Positions 35,701-53,334 of a stretch of DNA of 64,000 nt are shown piece by piece; position 1 is the stretch's first letter; every line of letters starts with the position of its first letter. The position numbers were made by a program, and so were the translations under genes. The notes beneath the pieces were generated by a model. It was not told the origin of the DNA. It ran no database searches and worked only from the letters and a program-made list of their open reading frames with translations. The DNA comes from Pycnopodia helianthoides (lineage: Eukaryota; Echinodermata; Asteroidea; Forcipulatida; Asteriidae): contig CM063253.1 in the NCBI GenBank assembly GCA_032158295.1, positions 589,001-653,000 on the forward strand, given 5' to 3'.

Positions 35701-38700
35701 ATAAGACTGGTATTATTATCCTATATTTTTTTTTTACTTGAATTTATAATAATCAGAAAACCAAAGTAACATCTAACTCATAAAGACATTCATGCCTGTA
35801 AGTTTATTTTTTAGATTTATAAAGCAATTTCGCCCCAAACAAGGCTAAAAGCCACTCTTGGTAATGGGCTACAAGAAGAAAGATTTACAATCAAAATTTT
35901 ACAATCAAAATAACTCAGGGGAAAGTGAAGGTAGAAATTGATATTCCTCTTAAAACAGTCTAGAGTGTAGGATGAAGGGAAACTTGCACCAGGCAAGGAG
36001 ATGTAGTCACAACACACGACCAATTACATGAGTTAATGAGAATATTGAACGCTATCTCACCTCAGGGTTTTTGAGTGACCAGCAGCAGGCTAGACCTCCC
36101 TTCTGCTCTACGAATCCAAACTGACCGTACCCAACTGCAAGGAGATCCTGCAAGATAGAGGTGTTGTTACAAGAAATAAAAGTTGGGTTGAACAAAGAAA
36201 AATTGACGAGAACCTGGCCTAGGACTGGAACCTCAGACCTCTGGACAACGTTCCGGCGCTCTACCGACTGAGCTATCTTGCCCTATATTGGCAATCTTCC
36301 TATTTTGTCAATATCTTTGAAGAAATAAGTATTTAAGAAAACCATGCCAGATGTCAACAGATGATAAGGACAGAGACGTCAAAGCTTTTTATGGTGTTAC
36401 TTCAAAAATGACTAAAAAATCCTGACAAGAACTCATCAACATCTTGGATTTAAACCAAATCTTTGGTTGTTTGACTTTCATAGCAGATTTTGTTAGTGTA
36501 CTAAACAGTTTATGCAATATAATCTAGTTAATCTCGGCACCAACGTGTTAGCGTAAACTTTGTAGATTTTCTCCAGTGTCTCTCCGAGCATTAAATGAAA
36601 ACAAGAATCTTTAAAGCTGCATGTATTCGCCTTTAAGTGATCTCAGAAAAATCACCAACTGTATGTTATCTACAGTCATTCTTACTTTGTTGTGGTTGTT
36701 CCATGACATACAGCTGACGTTACGTCCTTTTGTCAGATTGCAGGTGTAGGCCCAGAGTCTGTCTAGATTGGGTCCCAGCTGGGCAATATTGACAGCTCCG
36801 GAGGTTGAGCTGCCCTCGGCTGGTTCTTCCTCTACTATGCGGTCAATATCTACGGGAGGCAATGTGGGAAGATAGTTGAGCTTCAAATCGTTCATGTGAC
36901 GCTTCTTCGTCAATGTGACCAGAGCTGCCAAAATTTGCAGCTTGCAATCAGGGAGATTTCGTACAATCAAGGAGATTATTTAGAATTACATTCAACACAA
37001 AAGGGAAAAGGTTTCCATAATCGGGGAGATTTTCAGATTTGTTTATCAGAATGTTGAAAGATTGGTTTATATTCAGGGAACTTTCTGCAGAATCAGAATC
37101 ATACTCCCTTCCCCTTGTACCAACCCCGTCCAGTTCCGTCGCTAGTTTTCAGTAGAATGAATTTTACAGACTAATGTCTCAACTCACCGGGTAAAATAGG
37201 CAGCCCTCTGTATGATGCTTGCTTAGGTTGAAAGTTGTTCAGAGTGACAACTCTCTCCATCACAAACAGATGCTTCTTCAGTGAGTCGGACTAAAGTAAA
37301 GACGGCAAAATAAGAAAATGTTTACATCAAGTGTAACTAGCAGCATCTGATGATAATGGCAGCTTACATTGTAAGTTTAAAATAGTTTTTTTATGTATCG
37401 CTTAACTTGATGGTGCTAAATTCAAAGATTTTCAATTTTCTTCAAGACAGATCTCTGCAGTTAATATTTTGTCTGCATCTGGAAGTTTCAAGATCGGGGA
37501 GCAGGTTGGCATAGTGGAGTTTTATCTGCCTTTCACGTCTGTGGCCCCAATTTGAATTCAGTCTTTAACAAGAGCCTCTCATCTGGACTGTGTTTTTTGT
37601 GGCTACCTGTTTCCCCTCTTTGGGGGGTTCTCCTGCCGAGTTCTCTTTGCCTTTTCTCAATGGCTACATTTAGTTCTGCTGGCTACAGACCTATTCACTT
37701 CTAAGGATCCCATGGTTTCATTCCAAGAAAGATATCAACAAAAAGGTTTAAAAGAGCAGACTACACACAGAGCTCGTCTGATCTCAATGAGATTCAACTC
37801 ATGGATGAGAGTCATTGCCAAAAGAGAGTCAAAAGCTCTGACACTTGGAGCTAGATCTTTGGACAAATGATGGCATTTTCATCTTCTGGTATCCTCATGG
37901 GGTTGAAGATTAAATAGAGGCTTTTGGAAACAGTTCTGGAGAAGTCGATCAAAGATCTTCATTTATTTATATATGGAAAAAAAAACAGCATTTGTTTGTA
38001 ACTAAGCATAATAAAGTCTGAATTCAGATACAAAAATTGAAGTTTCTCATGGCTGATAATAATTATCTGAGATTAGAGACAGACCTGTAAGATTGCTGCA
38101 TCTGATACTGCAGCTGTGTCTGATGAGCCTGCAGCGTCTTTAGCCGACTGTAGATCTCCTTCTGAATCTGCAACTGAGCTGGCCATCAAGCTGGTTCGAC
38201 TCTCACCTGTGACGTACAGGATCACATCAAATTATTAGGACCCAATTACGACGGAATTCCACACTTTATCACAACTCTCGCTAATTCATGCCCAAAACAG
38301 CTGCGATTGCGAGTACAATGGTCAAGACCACCGTTCACCCACTAAAATGGCCTATTTTTCATGAATTCAACATTTTGTAATAGCTCAAATAGCCTGATCC
38401 TCTCTGTATACATTCTGCCAACCTTTCTGTAAGGATATAGTTTGACCTAAATTAAGAGAGATAAAGAGGCAGTCCGACACAGCATTTTTGCCAAAGTTTA
38501 CAATGACAAGGAACCAATAGTGATTGATGATACTGACTTGTTCGGGTGGCACTCAATGAAGACCCTTTTGTCTTCTGCTCAGCTGAAGGTGTGGCGCTCT
38601 CAGCCGTGCTCTTGGGTTTCACTCCAGAATCTTCCTCCTCAATTGTATCTTCTCCATCAACTGTATGTCCAAAAATAAAGATATGTAGCACTTGAAACAT

Positions 38701-41700
38701 GCAGTTCAGATGATGCTGTGTTATTTCAGGCACTTGGGTTTCATGTTTTTAATTTTGCATTTTTCGTTTTTCTTTAGATTTGGTCAAATATTATCATGTA
38801 TGATAGAGATGAATCTTCTGATTGAAAATGTTTCCGAATGTACCCTTGTTTTCGCTTGCATCCAGTTCTTCAAATGTGTCGTACATGTCCCAAGTTGTTG
38901 CGGTGATTCCACAATCCTGAAAGGCAAAACACAAACAATGAGTTGGTGTGAACAGCTTCTCCAAAGTTATGTCCAAATTGAACCAAGCTTAATTCAGATG
39001 ACTTAGTTACATGAGGATTTAAAAGATTTTTTATGAATACGGCTCTCAGCTATCTTTAAAGTCCAGCAAATATCAAAGCGAGTCTAAAGTTCTTGAGACT
39101 TGTTATAGAGGGCAAGTCTCAATTCAACTTTGAAGTCTTTAAGTTTTTTAAAGATTTGAGAAAGTCACTTAAAAAGGCAATAGTAGAATCTTTGAGCATC
39201 AATCTGAAACATCAGGTGACTTTGCTCACACATTTCAAAAAGGTTACCCCCAGTTACAACAAAAACATTTATTCCAAACTCTTATAAATATTATTTAGGT
39301 TGTCACCCTCAGTGGTGAGTTTTGTTAGCACTTAATGTCTTCCTAGACCGTCCTTTACTTACTACATGATTGATCCTCGTTGATTGGACCTCTTTGTTTT
39401 TTGGTTGCTCGTTGAATGTCTGCATGCCTCGCTCTGCGTAACGATCATTCCCATCACGGCTCTTACATAACTGTTGGAATATTGATTGTACGATTTAAGT
39501 TTAAAATTAATTGGCACTACTCAAACAGAAATTAGATTTGAAAGCAATATTCTAAGCGAGTAGAAAGTAGATTAAAGAGCATGATTTAATTTTATCCGGA
39601 GAAAGCATGACCAGGAAGGAATAAAAATGTCTGAATTCAAATTAAAATCGGACATTTCCCTGATATTGATAAATGCGTATCAGAAATCCAACTACACTGG
39701 CATACAGAGAAATTGATCAATGAAAACGTCACCTCTTTATATTTCTCGTTGCGTTCCTTGACTTTCCCCGCTTCGTCACTCTCTGCTGACAGGCAAACCC
39801 CAGGCAGGTCTAGCATCCAGATCGTATCCGTCTCAGTCAGGTCTATGGATACTACCTTCTCAAGGTCGTCTTCGGTCAGTACCTCCTTCTCTATGTTACG
39901 CTCTGTGTGAACATCTGCAATAAGTTTCACATAAACACATTCTTCATTCTTCTGGGTGTAGGAAGTGGATATTAAAAAAGAACTCTCCAGCACCACAACA
40001 CCAACCATCCAAAACTATTTTGCACAGAACCAAGTAAAGTTTAATGCCAATGTGCACAGCCACAATCATGGTACACATTTTGTCGTGTCCATGTTATGAA
40101 CAACACTTTGAAAACAGTGATGTAACAGTTATTTCAATGTTTTTGCAAATTAATTAACCAGCGCTGTGTGAATGAAAGTAGAAAGTATTTGAGTTTGTCG
40201 AATACAAATCTGCAAAGAGTTACTCAATATTTATGTTTGTTCATTGGTGTCTTTGTAACAAAAGTGTACCCATGATTGTGGCTGTGCACCAATACAAATC
40301 CTCCAGAGAAATATTTCCAACTGAAATACTTTCATCATTCGAAGACCCACAAAATCAACAAACATTGCTTATTTTGATTGCCTTAGTTGAAAAAAGCCAT
40401 ATATGACAAAACATAAACTCTTTTTCATCCTTTTCACTCAAATTTGACCACCGAATTTAATCAAAATGAATTTCACATTAAGATTTTGAAGGTGCGTTTA
40501 TAAAGCATGTATCATTGTTAAACTAAGTTTGTTTCTTAGCTACCTCCAAGTCCAGATACAATATCAGTGGCAGCAGCAGGTTCAGCAAATTCATCTGTAA
40601 AGGATTCGGCAGAGCGACTTGATTGCGTCATGCTGGTACCGAACACTGATCTGTAAGGAGACAAGAAAATGTAAACTTAATCCCAAGACTCCAATACATC
40701 AATACATAACTCAGCGCAAAATGGTGAATAACGTTGTATATAGTACTCTTGATTTGTACAATGCTTTCCTTCATGCAACAAAGTCGTATCAAAAGAAATA
40801 GAACGTGGAGGATTGCGAGTGAGAAATTCTTCATGCAACCCTATTGTTAGAACTCTTTATGGATGCCTGCGGCCTTTTATTACGCCATGTTATACCTGCG
40901 TATGCGAAAATTATACCTAGTGACACGTGGGTGTGAGATGCTATTTCATTTAGATCAACCAATAAAAAATGCTGAAAATGCTCAGTGGGCGCCGCCATTT
41001 TGCCATACACACAAGTCACATGGTATCATTACGCTGCATTCTGCTTCTGGGCCTGACAATGTAATTGCCCCCCACAGAGTAAAATATATAGTATTGAGTG
41101 ATACCTGGTGAATGGTCCTGCAAAACTTGTATTTCCAGTCTGATAGATAGAGGCTTGAGACATCAGGTCTGTCGGCTGCAATTAAAAGTCAAAAAGTATT
41201 GTGGTTCAGACAGTTTATATGATAGTTGATACCAGTGCCAATCCTCCAGAGAAATATTTCAGTCTGAAAGTTCACTGATTATGAAATCATACCAGTGCCA
41301 AACATCCAGAGAAAATTTCAAACTGAAAGTTCACCGGTTAGTAAAATAATACCAGTACCAATCATCCAAAGAAATATTTCCGTCTACATGTACATGGCTG
41401 TCAACAGTGAAAAAGCAACATTTATATATGACGGCCAGTTTGCCAACAAGCCGACTGTCAATATTCCCCACTATTTCAAGAAGACTTGCATGCCAAGCAC
41501 TAAAAAAATTAAAAGACTGTTGATCAGCAAAACGATTGAAACTTTAGTCTGGATGTCCTTGTTCAACTTGACTTCGTATGCTTAATTTATCAACAGAGGA
41601 TCAAAATGCCAACTAACAACAATTATTAGGAATGTAAACACCCCCCCCCCCTTGTACCCTCCTTGGTCGCTACAACCCTGATTGAATATACTTTCCCTTT

Positions 41701-44496
41701 AACATAGCTCAGAACCTAACACTTGTCACTTAACCCTTACAGTTGACAGTAATCTTAACAGAAGTCACTTACCGTTCCACCACTGGAGTCACCCCCACTG
41801 CCAAAGATTTTACTCTGATTGTGTTTGACGGCATTGGGATCCACGATGAGAAGAGGCTGGGGTGTAACATCGGAACCTTGCTCATCAAACACCTAAATGA
41901 GAAATTAAAACACTGTACTTTCATTTTGAAAATGGTTGGTGGGCTTTTCTGTGGAACTGCACAGATTTCAAAATATCAAAATTCTACTGCTTGAATGGTC
42001 GGACAAAAGCCATGTTCTATGCAAATCATCATCAAACCATCGTGTATGGATCCAAGAATACATTTTGTACCATATCATATTCAAATAATCTTTGGCCATA
42101 AAGTGGCACATGATGTTGGACAGTTGGGATTTTAAATGTCTCGATCTAGTAGAGACAAATAATTACCTGGATCATGGTGTTAATCTTTCCACCAAGACGG
42201 TGATCAACTTTATTGTCCAGAGCCACCTGACTCTTACGGCTTGAAGAGTTAAGTGTTGTACGAGAGGCTAGCCCGACCGTCACACTCCGATCCTTGGTAT
42301 TGAGCCGACTTTGGCTAAGCTGGCTGCTCAACAGTTTGCTGCGGTTAGCACCACCAGCAGGTACTGCACCGGGCACCTTGAGCACACTGGAGAGAAATTC
42401 AAAACTAGTGATATCATAGACTGCTATCAGAGTAGGCCTGCTAAATTATCTGAGTGAACAATTCATTTTGAAGTTTTCCCTTCATTGACCTAAAAGTTCT
42501 TTTGTCGCATAAAAACGGATGGGTTTGAAAATATGCTAATTTAGGCTTGTGAATACACAAGTACGACAAATACAAAAGCTTAATTGATGTGCCGCCATGT
42601 TTTGAACTTAAACAATGATCAGGAGATTGATCTTTATCACAAACAAAGTCCCGATCAAGTACACTTCTATACCAATCAAACCCTGGGTACTGGATCAAGT
42701 ATAAAAGAGATTGACAAAAACCTTCTTGATGATGGAAAAACTGTGCACTGTTGTGTGTGTTATTCTAGACAAGATTTCAGCTCACACTGGCCTGACTTAA
42801 AAGATAGACATCGTGAGTACATGTATGTGACCGACGGAATCACAAATGATCCCCAAGTCCAAATTCCTACCTCTAGAATTGTGATAATAAACCTATTAGC
42901 CTATTATATATTGATCGTGTAAACACATACCAACCATAAGCATACACAGGAGCTGTTATTTGACTTGGTTGTTGATCACACGCAAGCATATTGAAATTCA
43001 GTTCTGGTTATTTGCACACATTTCACACCATGACAAGACCTTGAATGGTTTGGACTTAATTAAACAACAAGACTTTTCATACCATCATTGAAGGCAAAGT
43101 TTACTGTAAATGTAAACACTTGTCTACCTTTATTTGAGATCTTTCACAAAGATGTCAAAGTATGAAATTGATGAACTATTCAATTTTGATGGGATCAGTT
43201 ATGAATCTTTCCCCTTAAAGGAACATTACAGAATTGGCCAGATTTTTTTTTTTTAAATAAACTTTTTGATCACAGATTTACATAAAACGTACACGGTCTA
43301 ATGATGATGAAATATTTCTGTCTGAAATGCCATAATTGATGAGAAATGAATAAACTAATTTTCTGATGGAGTTTATCGCTCAGTGAGCATTTTATTCATT
43401 TGTTGAATCTATATGATTTCATGCAAATGTGTAATCGGTTTTTCACTATTTTCTCGTGACCCAGATGGCCGATCGATCTCAAACTTCTACAGGTTTGTCG
43501 GTTTATGTATATGGTGGATTACATAAAGTGCTTACACTGCCAGCAACTGTTTTGTTAGCAAAAACCAATTCTGTAATGTTCCTTTAAGTTAAAATATCAC
43601 ATTATTAAAAGAACCTTCTGTTTTATCGTAAACAAATAAAGCCAATTTATTTTATTTTCTATTGTTTTACACACCCATTGTCTTAACAAATTAAGTAAAT
43701 GTTTTCCTTTTGTTCCATGTTTACCGTTTTAAGTCTAACTTATATTATAAGTGTTTTTCAAAGAAAAATATTAAAATTTTAACATTTTAACACTTTAAAT
43801 AAATTTCGCAGCTAGCCTATATAGGTCGAATCTGACAACCATGACAACCACTTTTTTAAGTGTTCGCCCCCTAAAACCCTGCAACATATCTGGATATTCT
43901 ATGAATGAAAAAGTGGCAGTCCACTTACGCATTTTCCCACAGTGTACATTATTGTGATACGTTGCACAAACTAGTTACAAGTTGTACACATGATTGATAA
44001 ACCTTAGTTAAAAAGGGGAGAACAAAATCACACAGCAGAGGGAAATAATTTAGACCTCGTCCCTAGACACGCTAGACATAGACTTAGTCATGTTAGTCAA
44101 GATACTAAGAATAAGGATTTATTACATTTGATAAATATATAAATTATAATATTGGCAAATAAACTACATTAAAAACTAAGCTGCACAACCGCAGGCTAGG
44201 CAGACAGGGAGGGTGGTCATTTTGGCAACATTTGATTTGCAGCAACACTACAGTCTAAAGTCAAAGTGAAACACAGTGCTGACTGCTGGTGTGTTACTCC
44301 AAGACCATGGTCGGTGTAACTTTAATGTAAATTTTAATTAGATTTATGTAAACAGACAAGACGCTAACCATGCTACATTTTAACTCAACGAAAAAAGGGC
44401 GCCTAAAAAGTCAAAGCCAACCAATCTATCCTCTTAAGTTCTAAACTGACTACTAAGTCTAACTACTTACCCCGGTTTTGCTTTTCCAGTCGACAT
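29737..44496 (-). CDS. DNAI4: Dynein axonemal intermediate chain 4 (WDR78, IC138-type)
   Basis: Twenty-three coding exons on the minus strand: 44471-44496, 42167-42386, 41773-41892, 41105-41175, 40544-40650, 39733-39914, 39363-39470, 38844-38916, 38538-38660, 38085-38206, 37188-37290, 36686-36924, 36061-36147, 35439-35516, 34706-34779, 34249-34393, 33975-34123, 33567-33654, 32693-32821, 32183-32280, 31657-31732, 31155-31232 and 29737-29799. All are GT-AG and in phase, giving 852 aa (human about 848). The protein is an intermediate chain of the inner-arm I1/f dynein of motile cilia. The low-complexity N-terminal half has ETDTIWMLDLPGV and the VKERNEKYKE block (exon 6), then HLFVMERVV. The C-terminal half (from about residue 490) is a WD-repeat propeller with DLLAVGYGQFGF, ISRQASGMCFDF, YLAGTEEGHIHKCSCSYNEQ and ISCSADWSMRLW. 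It ends in a short Lys/Glu helix. The introns hold SINE and MITE insertions. Confidence 0.96.
31340..31470 (-). mobile_element. tRNA-derived SINE in DNAI4 intron (copy 1)
   Basis: The tRNA-like head fills 31361-31432 on the minus strand: a 7 bp acceptor stem (GGCTAGA with TCTAGTC, one wobble), a D arm with TAGCTCAGTTGGTAGAGC, an anticodon arm reading GTT in the anticodon place but with C instead of U33, and GGTTCAAATCC as B box. The T stem is imperfect. The flanks on both sides (TTGTTCAACCC downstream, CAAAGATATTGACAAAA upstream) recur around the copy at 36184. That makes it a SINE and not a tRNA gene. Confidence 0.8.
32460..32640. repeat. Decayed GGGCCCAATTT-family MITE in DNAI4 intron
   Basis: CCCAATTTCATAAGTGCTTC at the left, then AGCAGGAAACCAGTCGCAAC, GGCTGGTATTCTGGTAAGCA and GTTGTGCTTAGC follow the family order seen at 12870. 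The right terminus has been lost. Confidence 0.65.
33215..33390 (-). repeat. Diverged TTAA-superfamily relative in DNAI4 intron
   Basis: Read on the minus strand it contains TTCACAGATTTGCGCATAAC, TTACATGGTATAGAGATAG and TTTTGATTTCGCGAGTCC. This is the same order as at 6594-6715. No complete ends found. Confidence 0.6.
34480..34610. repeat. Degenerate tandem repeat in DNAI4 intron
   Basis: Three to four loose copies of a unit of about 35-45 bp built on GCGGTTTGTACCAAAATGCC. Copies vary in length and sequence. Intronic, with no coding meaning. Confidence 0.6.
35555..35722 (+). mobile_element. Truncated retroposon with CGCTATATAAG(ATT)n tail
   Basis: TGTGTTGTGCAATGCACATA at the left and GACGCTATATAAGACTGG followed by TATTATTA at the right match the element at 17203-17520, with an internal deletion. 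Lies in a DNAI4 intron. Confidence 0.65.
36184..36330 (-). mobile_element. tRNA-derived SINE in DNAI4 intron (copy 2)
   Basis: Shares TTGGGTTGAACAAAGAAAAA and TTTTGTCAATATCTTTG flanks with copy 1 and keeps ATAGCTCAGTCGGTAGAGCG. The anticodon and T-arm region has an insertion of about ten bases and many changes, so no tRNA fold survives. Same orientation as copy 1, antisense to the plus strand and sense to DNAI4. Confidence 0.75.
41231..41385. repeat. Three-copy 59-60 bp tandem repeat in DNAI4 intron
   Basis: Units start at 41231, 41291 and 41351 with ACCAGTGCCAATCCTCCAG-type sequence and continue AGAAATATTTC, CTGAAAGTTCAC. A single related block is at 40289-40340 in the previous intron, suggesting local duplication. 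Confidence 0.75.
43215..43588 (+). mobile_element. TTAA-flanked miniature element, copy G
   Basis: Starts TTAAAGGAACATTACAGAAT and ends TTCTGTAATGTTCCTTTAA. It lies in DNAI4 intron 1, antisense to the gene. Relative to copy F it has lost about 15 bases around the GTAGAAAACATCCC block and has an added T run near 43246. The CGCTCAGTGAGC centre is kept with one change. Confidence 0.87.
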
Positions 44497-44973
44497 AACT
44501 ACAGCTATTTTTAGCTGCACAAACACTAGAAACTACTATTCATTAGATAGTCACAAATTCCTGAAAGAACTTTGACAGTGCAAACGTTTCCTGTTTAGAG
44601 ATCAAAGCAAACCGCCGCTCACGCTGAAGGGTTGCTATGACATTTGCCGTATCAGATTTCTTTAGTTGCTCTTCTCTTTTCTAAGCTTTGATTGGTTGTC
44701 CGAGGGTTGCATTATTTAGAAATTACCGCAGATAATAGTAATTATTTGTTCAAAGTAAACAAAAATTAAATCTATCTAATCGTAAATAATAAAATTGAAC
44801 ATTAAAATAATAAAATGAATAATATTTATAAATTGAATATTATCTGTTTACGTTAAATACTTAATTTATAAGACAACCAATCAACGTTTGTTTTTCAATC
44901 CGTTCGGCGAGACCTTTTCATCCGGGCAGTTTTTGACCTTTCAGGTCAACGATATCCCATCATACTCTTCAAA
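44497..44973. promoter_or_regulatory. Shared bidirectional promoter of DNAI4 and MIER1
   Basis: Only 477 bases separate the two divergent start codons, and this must hold both 5' UTRs and both promoters. The same 13 bp block, GACAACCAATCAA, occurs at 44872-44884 on the plus strand and at 44688-44700 on the minus strand, placing a CCAAT (NF-Y type) box upstream of each gene on its own sense strand. An X-box-like site is at 44631-44644. The middle (44700-44870) is very AT-rich. No TATA box is convincingly placed. Confidence 0.75.
44631..44644 (-). promoter_or_regulatory. RFX X-box-like motif 135 bp upstream of DNAI4
   Basis: On the DNAI4 strand the sequence reads AATGTCATAGCAAC, matching 10 of 14 positions of the symmetric X-box GTTGCCATGGCAAC, with an intact AGCAAC half-site. 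Ciliary genes in animals typically carry an X-box within about 200 bp of the start. The match is seen; function is inferred. Confidence 0.45.
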
Positions 44974-51157
<6,184 letters not shown>

Positions 51158-51851
51158 AACCTTTCTACAAGGCAAACGTGAAGTGGAATCCAAACATAAG
51201 GAAGTCAGGACAATGTTTTCTGCAAGACAAACCCTCAAGGTGGATCCCACTGTAAGACAGTCGGGCCATTTCTCACAATGCCAGCTCATCGCCCCTTAGT
51301 ACCCCACTCGACCCCATCAGGTACCCACTCACCCCATCAGTAATACTCATCAGGAACATCACCAACATGTCCGCATTCCCTGTGCACAGTGTTTCATCAG
51401 ATTCTATAGTCAACAAAAGACCTCTCGTCAGTAGCAATATGCAAGCAACCAATCCAGTATCCCATTGAGGGGAGGGGTCTACAAAAGTTGCGGAGTGGCT
51501 GTCTCTTCCAGAAGAAAAACGAGCATTGGCGTTTACTACAGAAAGGAAAAATAATTGTGAGCGGTCAAGCACGTTTTTTTTTGTACGTGTCTGAGTGCAA
51601 GATGTGATCATCGTTTTTAAGGAGCCTGTAATCAACATTATTTATTTTTTCTAAGAATATATACTATTGTATGATTCATGCGTGGCATTGGGAGATGTGT
51701 GTGTGATATTGATTTCAGATTTGATGATGGAATGAACTGAGGCTTAATCCTAGATGGCTTAGGGAGCGTCTCAAAAGTCCAACAGCTAGGAATGTTCTAA
51801 ATGGATAGGTTTCAAGAGGCCGTACAAGGACCGGTCCAACAGACCACCCCC
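51158..51851 (+). other. Proximal MIER1 3' UTR
   Basis: Directly follows the MIER1 stop codon. No competing ORF with support and no AATAAA before the minisatellite, so the transcript probably continues to the right. Confidence 0.5.
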
Positions 51852-53334
51852 TGGTTAGAGCAGGCTTTGCCTACTGGAACGCTCTGGTGGTGCTCTGGAT
51901 TAGAGCAGGCTTTGCCTACTGGAACGCTCTGGTAGTGCTCTGGATTAGTACAGGCTTTGCCTACTGGAACGCTCTGGTAGTGCTCTGGATTAGAGCAGGC
52001 TTTGCCTACTTGAACGCTCTGGTGGTGCTCTGGATTAGTACAGGCTTTGCCTACTGGAACGCTCTGGTGGTGCTCTGGATTAGAGCAGGCCCTGCCTACT
52101 GGAACGTTCTGGTAGTGCTCTGGATTAGAGCAGGCCCTGCCTACTGGAACGCTCTGGTAGTGCTCTGGATTAGTACAGGCTTTGCCTACTGGAACGCTCT
52201 GGTAGTGCTCTGGATTAGAGCAGGCTTTGCCTACTGGAACGCTCTGGTAGTGCTCTGGATTAGTACAGGCTTTGCCTACTGGAACGCTCTGGTGGTGCTC
52301 TGGATTAGTACAGGCTTTGCCTACTGGAACGCTCTGGTGGTGCTCTGGATTAGTACAGGCTTTGCCTACTGGAACGCTCTGGTGGTGCTCTGGATTAGAG
52401 CAGGCTTTGCCTACTGGAACGCTCTGGTGGTGCTCTGGATTAGAGCAGGCTTTGCCTACTTGAACGCTCTGGTGGTGCTCTGGATTAGTACAGGCTTTGC
52501 CTACTGGAACGCTCTGGTGGTGCTCTGGATTAGTACAGGCTTTGCCTACTTGAACGCTCTGGTGGTGCTCTGGATTAGAGCAGGCTTTGCCTACTGGAAC
52601 GCTCTGGTGGTGCTCTGGATTAGAGCAGGCTTTGCCTACTTGAACGCTCTGGTGGTTCTCTGGATTAGTACAGGCTTTGCCTACTGGAACGCTCTGGTGG
52701 TGCTCTGGATTAGTACAGGCTTTGCCTACTTGAACGCTCTGGTGGTGCTCTGGATTAGTACAGGCTTTGCCTACTGGAACGCTCTGGTGGTGCTCTGGAT
52801 TAGAGCAGGCTTTGCCTACTGGAACGCTCTGGTGGTGCTCTGGATTAGAGCAGGCTTTGCCTACTTGAACGCTCTGGTGGTGCTCTGGATTAGTACAGGC
52901 TTTGCCTACTGGAACGCTCTGGTGGTGCTCTGGATTAGTACAGGCTTTGCCTACTTGAACGCTCTGGTGGTGCTCTGGATTAGAGCAGGCTTTGCCTACT
53001 GGAACGCTCTGGTGGTGCTCTGGATTAGAGCAGGCTTTGCCTACTTGAACGCTCTGGTGGTGCTCTGGATTAGTACAGGCTTTGCCTACTGGAACGCTCT
53101 GGTGGTGCTCTGGATTAGTACAGGCTTTGCCTACTTGAACGCTCTGGTGGTGCTCTGGATTAGTACAGGCTTTGCCTACTGGAACGCTCTGGTGGTGCTC
53201 TGGATTAGTACAGGCTTTGCCTACTGGAACGCTCTGGTGGTGCTCTGGATTAGTACAGGCTTTGCCTACTGGAACGCTCTGGTGGTGCTCTGGATTAGAG
53301 CAGGCCTTGCCTACTGGAACGTTCTTTGTGCCTA
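51852..53334 (+). repeat. 45 bp minisatellite, about 33 copies, with a 180 bp higher-order unit
   Basis: Unit TAGAGCAGGCTTTGCCTACT followed by GGAACGCTCTGGTGGTGCTC and TGGAT. The period is 45 bases (15 codons) with no stop, so a 482-codon frame stays open from a GTG at 51887. The encoded repeat is VVLWIRAGFAYWNAL with R/A to S/T and W to L variants. Variant order RA-W, RA-L, ST-W, ST-L repeats four times (units 12-15, 16-19, 21-24, 25-28), a 180 bp higher-order unit. No ATG, no splice support and lack of drift in frame make translation unlikely. It lies about 0.7 kb after the MIER1 stop and is probably transcribed in its 3' UTR. Confidence 0.95.

Noticed and set aside
38692..39006. 104-codon plus-strand ORF
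   Set aside because: It overlaps DNAI4 coding exon 38844-38916 in antisense and has no domain.
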